64,000 nt of DNA. Origin: Anaeramoeba flamelloides. Its lineage: Eukaryota; Metamonada; Anaeramoebidae. The notes under the pieces were generated by a model. That model did no database searches and was not told the DNA's origin. It was given only the letters and a program-made list of their open reading frames with translations. Positions 1-11,400 of the stretch are shown here, one piece after another. A program made the position numbers and the translations under genes. Position 1 is the stretch's first letter. The number at the start of each line of letters is the position of its first letter. The stretch is taken from the NCBI GenBank assembly GCA_027625915.1, contig JANTQA010000023.1:4526001-4590000 (forward strand), given 5' to 3'.

Positions 1-1422
1 TTCTCTAAAATTCAATGGGATAGAGTAAAACCAAAAATTTTACTCAATTCTTTTAAATCCTAGAAAAGTTTAAAGCAGTTTTTTTAGTTTAAAAAATCAA
101 CTGTATATTTAAGTAATTTTCGGTTTATTTCTGAAATTAAAAAAAAAAAAAACAATACTGATTTTCTTTAGGATTTCTGTTTTATTTTTAAAAATATATT
201 GATTTTCTAAATAAACATATTACCCAAATGCGGTTTTTCTATATTCAAAAGAATAGAGAAAAATCAAAAATTTTATAAAATTCATAAAAATTAACAAAAA
301 ATTCCTGGACACCTCACCACACAGTGATGCAATGGAAGTTGCCTAATATTATTATTTTACCTAATAATTATTGAAATATACCCGATTTTTCCCTCTAGAG
401 CTATTAATTATCAAATTTTCTTGAAATTTATTTATATTTACATCAATGTTTTAAAATTGTATATTTCCCAATTAATATTTTGTTGTTCTTTTTTTTTAAA
501 TTTGAAAATTTTGGTTTATGCCTGAAGCGGAAATATTCTAATATCTTTTTTTGAGTTTATAACTTCTTTTATAAATTTAAATTCTAACTTGATCCATTTT
601 TGCTTATATTCAATATAGATTATTCTTGAATAATGTATTTGCATTTTTAAATGTTTTTTGACTTTTTAATTTATTCAGAAAGTTATCAGTCATAATCTTT
701 TTGAGTTAGATTAAATATAATTACTACATAAATTAATAGATAACAGGTTTTATTTGAAATTTCCAAAATTAAATTATTTCTATTAAACTCTATATCGCCC
801 TAAGTTACCAAGCTAAAAAAAGGTAAATTCTCGTTTTATTCAAGAATCATACAAAAGAAGATAGCTGAGAAATAATTGAAATACCAAACCTAATAATAGA
901 ATCGATATTCATAAAAGGAATAGATTGCCTAACTTAGATTGTTTAGAAATACAAGAAATAATAAACTTCGTATTAGAGTCTATACTCATAACAAAATCAT
1001 GAAAAAACCAAAAATTAAAAGTTCATAAAAAAATATACTCTACAAAGTTTATATGTGCTATTTTTATTTGAATGTATTCTGTAATATTTACCAATTTTCT
1101 TTGGAATTTTCTCTTGATCACAAAAAGTTTTGATTTAAAGTAAATGTATACATTTTCAACGAATTTACAAAGTCACATATCCTGTTAAGTTAATAATGAT
1201 TTTCAAACAATTTTTTTTTTTTCAAATTGACTTTTTAAAATTTAAGTATCAAAAAATAAAAAACGAACTAGAAAACTAAAAACTAGAAAAAAAGAAAAAA
1301 AAAATTTGCAAAATGTTGCTAAATTTGAAAAAATGATTAGAGAAAATATTAAATAAAACACATAGAGTTTGTTCTCTTTCTTCAATAAAACTGGGATACT
1401 TTGACTAAAAAAGAGTTTATTA
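1..1422. other. AT-rich non-coding flank with repeat remnants
   Basis: I see no convincing coding sequence here. Positions 100-320 resemble other dispersed repeats in the window: a phrase close to cggtttatttctgaaatta recurs near 10325 and, more loosely, near 63520. Positions 1397-1420 look like the end of a second TIR element abutting the one that starts at 1423. Confidence 0.4.
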
Positions 1423-2122
1423 TAAACTCTGTTTCAGTCAAAGGGGCCCAACGTTTTTTTTCAACTATCAATTATTTTATATAATTGACCTTTGAAGAAC
1501 AAATAAGAAATAAGTCGAATAATAAACCTCAAAGAAATGTTGATACATGTCTGAAAGAAAACTAATTAATCAATAGCTTTTCTTAAAAATTGAAAAACTC
1601 AAATTCTTCTGGCCCATATTGAGAAAAACAACAATGTTCGTTTTGAACTTCTACTGGTATTTGAATAATAAATATGAAACATTTTTCACTTCATTTTCCA
1701 TACTTTTCTTTTAGAAATCAAGCCCCCAAACGAAGTTTGTTGGTATTTGTGGTCTCTATTTGAAAAAGGAAATGAAAATGAAGTGAAAATTTTTCACATT
1801 TATTAAACAAATATCAAGATCAAAGATCGAAATTGAATTGCAATAGAAATCAATAGATTTCTCAACAATCTTTACATGGTTTCAATGACCTTAGAATAAC
1901 ACGTTTTTACCAAGTGACTATTGATCTTGCAATAAAAAATTTTTTTACAAATGAATGATGTTTTTAAAAAAAAAATCGAAAAAAAAAAAACAAAAATGTG
2001 TAAAAATGATTTCAATTTTGAAAATTTCCAAAATAAAATTTTTCTTCTAATATCTATGCAAACCCTTTAAACACATGTATTTTACCATTACAACTGGGCC
2101 CCTTTGACTGAAAAATAGTTTA
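1423..2122 (+). mobile_element. Non-autonomous TIR DNA transposon (family 1, copy A)
   Basis: This 700-bp element begins TAAACTCT then TTTCAGTCAAAGGGGCCCA. It ends with the inverse, TGGGCCCCTTTGACTGAAA then ATAGTTTA, so its terminal inverted repeats are about 28 bp and are bounded by TA. The interior has no long open frame. The copy at 56818-57528 is its near-full-length inverted counterpart, with long stretches of near identity; shorter diverged copies lie at 4630-5172, 19461-19985 and 54566-55099. TA at both ends suggests a Tc1/mariner-like target preference, which is inference because no transposase is visible. Confidence 0.85.
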
Positions 2123-2276
2123 CATTCAAAACCTTTAAATACATTTATTTCATCAATTACAACTAATTCGAGTTGACGGAAAATAGTTTATTCAAAGATA
2201 AAAATTCAAAATTATGTCTGTTAAATTCGATTTTTTTAACTAATCTTTATTTAAATTAGGAAATATAAATTTTAAA

Positions 2277-2277
<1 letters not shown>

Positions 2278-2305
<28 letters not shown>
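2278..2305. repeat. (ATT)n microsatellite
   Basis: A run of about nine ATT units lies just downstream of the V-ATPase a-subunit stop codon. Confidence 0.85.
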
Positions 2306-2307
<2 letters not shown>

Positions 2308-2449
2308 CTTTATTAATAATTGTTTATTAATTTAAAAATAAAATTTTATCTTTTTGTTAATATTAAATAGATAAATATATTACAATTAAAAAGAATTAAA
2401 AAAAAAAAAAATTCGTTAATAAATAAAGCAAAAGAATATTGTATAATAT

Positions 2450-5400
2450 TTAAAACCTATTTTTTTTCATGATTTTGTGAAAAGAAAAAGGACAAAAGTT
2501 TTGGCCATCATCAGTTATTACAAATTTGGAAAAAAATTCAACCCAATGCAATCTCAGCGTATGTAAAAAAGAAGACAGCCCCTCGCCAATGATCAAAACA
2601 AACAAGGTGGCAAGACACCAAACGAAGTACCCAAAAAAAAGGAATATAGGTAAGCGCAAAGATAATGGATACATGACTAATTTATCCCAAAAAATCGTGG
2701 ATAATTCAGTGTGTGCTAAAGACAATGCCCACAATCTATTATAATGATTAATTAAACCGGTATGTAAAATATAAATAAATAAATAAATGGGATGATAAAT
2801 ACGATAAATATAATAATATAATATATTGGTAACATCTACCAATTCCTCAAAAATATAATTAATGCAAAAATAATTTCAAGAATTTTGAAAAATTCAGCTA
2901 AAATTTCATATTCAAAATTAATTTATTTGACAAGATTAGGCACTCTCTGAATTTGAGATAGATGCGATCTTGAAATTCAATATATTAATCAATATTAACA
3001 ATTTAATTGGTTAATTTATGGAGGAAATTCAAAATATTACAAATTCTGAATTTGAATGATAATCACTTTTAAAGCATAAATTTAAATTTTTTATTTTCTA
3101 TTTGTTGTTATCAATTCAGGAGTTTTTTTTTTTGAAATAAAAACTTTATTGTATCCCCAATAATCATGGCATGGTAAATTGAAAACCAATATTTAATAAA
3201 AATGTAAAAAATTATCTGAATTTTCAGTTGAAAATTTTTATTAAATTTATATTGAAAAACTTTTAATTTTTTTTGATTATTGAAAACATGAAAATTATGT
3301 AATAAAGGATAAATAAAAAAAAAAAAGAAAATTCAACAATTACCTTGTATATGAAGCCATGTTTGAAAGTATTGAAAGAGCAAATTCAATTACTAAAATA
3401 ACTTGATCGATGATGATTTGTAAAATTATAGATTCATTTTCTTCATTATTAAAATTTACTAAATCACCATTTTTAAGATTATTTATTTTATTTTTAACGA
3501 TTAGATATTGCAAAATTGGCTTTGTAAAGAATAGCAAAATAAATCCAATAAAAAAAAAAGATATTAAAAATTTCTGAAAAAGCTGCTGATTAGAAAAAAA
3601 TTCTTGTTCTTCTTCAACATTACCGAATTTAAAGGCCATATCAAGAAGAGTTTGTATAATATTTATTCCACCTTCTTGTCCCTTTCTGTCGCCCCAATTT
3701 GTTAGCCATTTGTAGAGTATCAATAAGCAAACATACCCATGGGATGAGAATATCATCAAAAGTTTTGGGAATATTTGCGTGACTAAATAACCATACCGTT
3801 TACTGATGATTGAATTTACAATTGCAATTATTAATCCGATAAGGATGTGGAAAAACCCCAATAGAATTGAAATTTTTAATTTAAAAGAATTGAAATATTT
3901 CAGCCAGTTTTCTTTATTCCCCCATTCGGGGTCAACCCCTACCGGATAAGTACAATAATTTGCCCCCCTTTGATATTCAATTGAAAATTGAGTGGAATTT
4001 TGATCATTTTTTTCCCAACACGAATCAAATAATGAAACTGGTATTCCAAAAATTTCATTATAAATAAAGCCAATTATTATTGAAGCAACACCCATATATA
4101 AAAGTAAATACCTTGCCTTATATAATAAATAGATAATTGATGACTTTTTAATTTTTCTTTGATTATACCCATTGAAAAGAAATTTATACGAGTAAATTAA
4201 ATAAAGCGCAACCAATGTTAAAAGAATACCATGCCCCAAATCAGAAAACATCACAGCAAATAGAAAAGGAAAGGTAACCGTCATGACCGGAGTAGGATTC
4301 AATTCTCGGTATTTTGGAATAAAATATTCATTGACTAACTTTTGAACTGGCTTTTGATATTTGTTACACTTTAAAAAAGTTGGCTGATCCAATTTTTTAG
4401 CTTCATGATTTAAGATATTAATAATTGTTGTATCGCCACCATAATCAATCTATTATAATTGATATTATATAACAATATATATTTATATATACGTATATCA
4501 TTTTTTTTTTTTTTTTTTTTAAAGATTTATTGTATTAAATAATCAAAACAATTCTTAAAAAAAGTTATTTTTAAGAGGATAATTTATTTTTATATTAAAT
4601 GATTTTTAGAAAATTTATTTATTTTAAACGAAACTATTTTTCAGCCAAAAGCATACACTTGTAATGGATGAATTATGTGTTTAATTGGGCCGAATGGATA
4701 TTAAAAGAAAATATTTATTTTGGAAAATTTCCAAAATTGAAATCATTTTTTCACATCGTTGCACAAAAATCTTTTCAATTTTTTTTCTTTTTAAAAGTAA
4801 TTGTTTTGTAAATGTTACTTTAATTTCCAGGTATATAACCACTTGGTAAAAACATGTTATTCCGATGTTATTAAAATAGTGAGAATAATTTTAGAGAAAT
4901 CATATTGGTTTCTATTGGAATTTTCTTTGGATCTTCTATTGAAGATCCAAATGAAGATTTGTTGTTTTTTTCTCAATGGTTCCCTAATAATTTGGAGCTT
5001 TTCTATTTTTAAGAAAATATATTGGTTTATTAGTTTTACTTCATACATATATCAACTTTTATTCTATGTTTTGTATTATTCTACTTATTTCTTATTTATT
5101 TTCAAAGTTCAATAATAAAAAAATAATTGATATTTGAAAATAAATTTTCCAGCTTTTTTTGAAAATAGCTTATCTATAATCTCTTTTCCAAAAATATGAA
5201 CACACTTAAAAACAAAAATTTGTAAAAAACAATCTCAATTTTTTGGGTATTTTTCCAAACCTATTATTAAATCATGTTTAAGTTCCATAGTATTAATATT
5301 TTGAGAGGTAACTCAATTTTATCCAAATAAAAGAAAAAAAGAGAAAACGAAAAAATAAAAATTGGCATGTCCAAAATAATGAAACGAGCTGAACTACAAA

Positions 5401-8400
5401 TTTATGATTAAATTTGTTGAAATTTCACCAACAATTTTTGATCGATCAAATGATAAGAGATCATCAACTAATTGTATGTGATTTTTCTATTAAAAAAACT
5501 CAACACTAAAATTTTATCAACCATTGAAAAAAAATTTACAGATCTAACCAAATAGATTACGTAACTGAAAAAAAAGGAAATGAAAAAAAAATAAAAAAGA
5601 AAAAAAATGAAAAAGTTTGGAAAATCAATATTATTTCCAAATTGAATTTAAAGTGTGGTATTGCTATGCTTTCAACTGTTTAAACAGTGTCCATATTTTT
5701 TGGAATTTAGTTTATTTTCTTAAAAATTGTAAAAAAATTAAATTCTTGTGGAATTCATTGAAAAAAAAACAACAATTTGGGTAATTTTCTTTTATTTTCT
5801 CTAAAAATGAGTTCAAGAAAGAAATTAATTTGATTTTTATTTTTTTCCATTTTTTCACCAGGTTGAATTTTCTTTATATTGAGAAGAAGAGTTACAAAGG
5901 AAAAAGATCAAAGTGGTTACTTGCTAATACTGTGACACTTAAACACAAAAGTATGAGTAACTTGAAAATAAAAACGAAAAATCAAACACCAAAATACCAA
6001 AAGTTTAAAGCAAATCAGATCAGAAAGAAAAAAAGAAATTACAACCATTAAAAACAACTAACACTCCAATGAGCATTCATGATCAATTATCAAATTAAAT
6101 TAAATCAACCAAAAGTACCGTGGATGTGATTTTGGGTAGTCCTTAATTCAATTCAGGATAGCATTGCTTTTATTATTATTTACCAATTACTTCTTACAAT
6201 CCCTTTTTAAATTTCTTTTTAAATTTCTTTCTTTTTTTTTTTTTCTTATTATTTTTTTCTTGTCAATTTTTTTGCTTTTACTTTTTAACTATAAAGAAAA
6301 TTTGGGTATGCCTTTCCCTTGAATAATTGTGGAATCTATGATTTTATTCTTAAAGTTTTCTTGAAGAAAATTTAACTAAAAGGGCATTTCGAGTGTAATT
6401 CGCACTTCTTCAATAATAATAATAATAAAAATAATAATTAATTTGATTTTTTACTCATCGAAAAAGATCTTTATTTTAAAGTTGAAATCAAATAAAAAAA
6501 ATGATTTCAAATGAAATCGTTTATTTTCAATTTGAAAATAGCAATAATTTTTGTAATTTTTCCTTGTCTTTATTTTTGTTTTTTTACAGGGATCAAAAAT
6601 AAATCAATGAACAATAGAGTAGTTTCGTAAAAGTTTAATTGATTTGTGTAAAAGAAACAGTGGTTGCGTAATAAAAAATTAATATTGTGTAATATATTTT
6701 CTATTGCGAAATAAAAAAAATTTACACAATTGATTGTTTTATTCACAATCATTCAATAAACTGAACAATTCCCACAATTATTGCGCAATTAATAAATCAT
6801 TTGTTTAATAGAAAAAACATATTTCATAAAATTGAACTTATTCCCCATAAATTCAATTTTATTCAAGATTTTGTTTTTAAATTTAAGATTTATTAATAAT
6901 TTTTAGTTAAAAACAATTTTTTTCTTTTATAAGTTCTTAATTTTATTGGATTATTTGCAATTTTTTTCTTTTTTTAAATTTTTAATACAAATCTTAACTT
7001 TTAATAATAAAGGAGCTCAAGGGTAAGAGAAACTTTCATTAGCTTTATTATTTGTAATAAAAAATTTTAAAATTTATTAAAAATGTATTTTACTAAAATC
7101 ATTTTTTTACAAAACTTGAGTTTATCTTTTGGGTGTTTTTTTTTTCTTTTTGTTATTTTGTTATTTTTTTTATTTTAGTATTTTGTAACTATTTCAAAAA
7201 ATTTAATATTTAGTTATAATTGAAAAATAAATAAATCTTACATGAGAGATATAAATTTAATATCTATTGGATATTATTTTATCAATGAAAAATTAAAATT
7301 TGGAATATTGATCAAAAATTTTTTTAATTTGAAATGTTTATAATTTTTGAGTACAGAATAGTAAATTTTTATTTTTTGAATTTTTAAAAATGATTCTTTT
7401 ATTATTAATTTTTGTATATTTGTTATTTTACAAAACAAGTTCTTTTTATAAATAAATTTTTCAATTGTTTACAATAGTTGCAATTCCTTTTTTGCTTACA
7501 TAACATAAAATTGTTTAAAATATTACTAATTAGGCAATAGGTATGATTGTCTAAAAATATTTCTTTTTAAGCAATATATATTTTAAATTAAGCAATTGTT
7601 TGTATATTTAAACAATGTTTGTTATAAATTACACAACTACTCTAATGATCTTATTTTTCAATTTTTTACATTTTTCATTTAAATCAAAAAAAAGAAAAAA
7701 ATTATATATTTAAATATTAAATACTCTAATCTTTTTCGTTTTAGTATTATCACTATTCTTGTTTTTCATTTGATGAAAAAATAATATGTAAATTATAAAT
7801 CAAATTCTTAAATTTAATTTTCAATTTTTGAAAGCTATAATTTTGAAATTATTAATAGATTATTTGAAAAGTTTTTTTAAAAAAATATTTTTAAGAAAAA
7901 AAAAAAGAAATATTAAATTGATAAAAAAAAAAAAAAAAATACAAACAGTTGAATTCTCAACGATATTTTGAAGCTTTTCAAATTTAGACACCCTGACCCA
8001 ACCTTGGCCAACTAGATAATGTCTATTTTTGTCATATTGAAACATATTTAAAATATGAAAGCAATATTTATCACATAAAATTCGTTCTTTCCAATGATAC
8101 ACCCTAGGTAAAATATATTTGATAAAAGAATTCTTATATTCATTTGATTTCAGCATTAATATATTTATTTCTTTTAATTGTTTTTCTACCCTGGCTAATT
8201 GTTCATCTCTCCCTTTCTGATCATATTCAAGGTTATATATTTTTAGAGTAAATAATTTCGTTATAGAAAGAATTTTTTCTCTTAAAATATTTCCCTGAAA
8301 ATATATTAAAAAACTGCTTCGGTTTTGAAACTTATTCTATTTAAAAGATTATTAAAAAGTCGGAACATAGCATTAGAAAAAAAATAAAAATAAGAAATAT

Positions 8401-11400
8401 TTTATATCATTTTTAAAATTATTATTTGTTTGATAAAAATGAAAATACGAAAAAATAAGCGATTTATAATTTCCATATGATGATGTTTTTAAAATTAATT
8501 GGATTGATAAAATTGCTTGTTTTTTTTTTTTTTCCTTGACATTTACATTTTACCATTTTTAAAAAATTAATTGCGAGAAAATTACTGAAAAAAGATTTTT
8601 TGAGTGCCAACAAATATTGAAACTTTGGAACCAAAACACCATCCACTAGTCTGGTTTGCAAAAAGAAAACGAACCCAGAGCAAATTATAGGAAGAATCTA
8701 AAAATTTTAGGATTTTTTGAAACATTTTTTTTTTGATTAAATTTTTGGTTTTATTAAATTATGTTTTTAATCGAGAAATTTGTTCAGTTGATCCTTGAAA
8801 TTAATCAAGTAATAAAACAAGTAAATAGACACTGGTAAGAACGTTTGTGTTTTAGATGAATCTCTTATTTTAGAATTATCAAACAAGAAAGATCTCCTTT
8901 CCAAATAAATTAGTTGAAATTAATTTTAAAAAATAATTTACAAAGTAATTTTTAGAAGGATTTATTTCTTCTTTATCTTCTTAAATTGGAAAAGTTTAAA
9001 CAAGATATCACCTCGAACTTTAACCTCCCCATTCCGAATTTTTTATTTTTTTGAAAAAAAAAATCATTCTATAGCAAATTTGTTTTCAAAATAAGTATTA
9101 TTTCATGTCTCATTATAAAAATAAAATATTTATGAATTTTTCTTTGAATTTTTAGATTATTTTCTTTTTCTTTGACTTGAACTTTTTCTTGTTGATTTTT
9201 GATTTATAATAATTTAATTTTTTTTCTTTTAATCTTTGAAACAATATTCTTTATTTGGATCGATATTTTGATAAAAATATTTGAAAAACGAATTTTAAAA
9301 TCAAACAAATTCAATCCAATAAATCTAATTTTTTTGAAGAAGAATTCAAAAAAATATCCGATTTTCTGAACAAAAACTAGAATTAGATGAATTAAATAAA
9401 AATTGGAATTAAAATTCATTTTGAAAATTTCTTTGAAATAAAAAGTAATTTTTTTCTTAGTAATTTTTCAAACAAAAAGTTTTCTCATGAAGGATTAAAT
9501 ATAAAATTAAACAAAGAAGAAGTATTTGTATCAAATATTGCACATAGGATAAATAAATGATTTTTTTTATTTTTTCTCTTGATCAATTTCTATTTATTTT
9601 GATTTCCATTTTTTTAATTGGTATGTAAATCTATTATACTGGGATACATCTCACTTCTCTTTTTATTTTAACGATCAATGTATTTAGGTTAAAAAGATAA
9701 TTTTAACTATTGAATTTTGAATACAGAGACACTCAAAAGCTATGCAATGTATTTACCACCGTAAAATATATCAAAAGGGTTAATATTTTATGAAGACATT
9801 CATATTTACTCTTCACGATCATGAAAAAAATTTTTTCAAAAATTAAAAATCTGCTAATTTTTTACTGTTTAATAACTCCACTTATAATAAAAAATATTGT
9901 TTAATAAAAGATCTTTGATCAAAAATTATTTTTAAATATATTTAATAATTTAATTTAGAAAATCCAATTTTCTAGGTTCTATAAAGATTTTTTTTTAAAT
10001 TTAATAGAAAAAAAATTGAAAATTTTTATTTTTAACAGTTAAGAGGCCATTTTATTTATATTTTCAAAGGTATTTTAAATTCAATGAATATCTTTCAAAT
10101 AGGGAATCAATTGTTTGGACTATTAAAGAATTATTTAATGTTTTAAATGGAAAAAATAATTTTTTTTATTATTTTTCCGTTAGGCTTTTTTGAGTTTACT
10201 ATTTATTTCTAAAATCAATAGATTTTTGTTAGGTTTTTTTGAGTTTACTATTTATTTGGAAAATCAATAGATTCACCTTAGGTTTTTTTTAATTTGAGAA
10301 ATAAACCCAAAATTTCTGAAATTTTCGGTTTATTTCTTAAATTAAAAAAAAACCTAGGCACTCTACGGCACTCTACGGACACTTTCGTTAAGTTTTCCAG
10401 AATTTGAAAGAATAGAGCAAAATTTATGATTTTACTAAGCTATTTCCAAGAAAGTGAGGCAAATTTATTTTAAAATCTCTCGATTAAACCCAATCTTCAA
10501 AAAAGTATTTAAATATCCAAAATCATTAACAACTATTTATAGATTCTTGATAATAGTTCAATTTGTTTCTTAGTATTGTATTACATAAATAAAAGATATT
10601 AAAAATTTTTGATCTCGATTTTCTCTGATATTTTTTAGGTGAAAATTGGTGTTTATTATTTTCTTTTTGATCGAAAAAATTGTTTTCATAACTTGTTTAA
10701 TCTCAACAAATTATCAAATAGAATTAAAAAACATATAATTGCATTTGATAGTTTAATAAATCATTTGTACCCTTTTCATATTTTCTGTTTTTTATTGAAA
10801 TTGTTCTTACATTGTTTTCACCAAAAAAAAGTGCTATTTTTTTTTTCATTTTTTGGAAATATTTCAACATAACACATTTTGAAATAAATACCTTAGTCGT
10901 TGATTCAATCGGTATTAATATTAAACTTTTTTTGGTATTGACAATTAACAAATACCTTCACTAACAAAGATGATTTTTTATGAAATGTAAAAAAAAATGC
11001 CACACTTTTTTGGAAATACCTTATATTCTTTTAAATCCTGGAAAATCCAGGAAACAGCATATTTATCATTAGTAATTTTTTCCCCTTATTTGTGTTTTTT
11101 TCAGACGAATAGAGTGTTATCAAAACTATTAGTTATTATCTATTCAAGTAAATATCTTAAAGTTGACTTAAACTAAAATTCATTGTCGTATCCATTTAAA
11201 AATTTTTGCCACGAAATAGATCTTTTTTCTTATCGAGAGACTTTTAAAAATCGTAGTACTACTAACAACAACAAATACAATGGCATCAAGAATTTGAAGT
11301 TCTAGAATTTTGATTTTATTATAAATACACTTTATTAACAATGATGAAATGGTAATTAAAGAAATAGTAGTTTTGTCGAACTTGAAATTTTAAATTTTAT

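Noticed and set aside
4801-5115. 104-codon plus-strand frame
   Set aside because: It lies entirely within a diverged family 1 TIR element, and other copies do not conserve the frame.
10178-10300. gttagg/cctaac units as telomere-like repeats
   Set aside because: The units are 49 bp, not a short telomeric repeat, and lie within a dispersed element.
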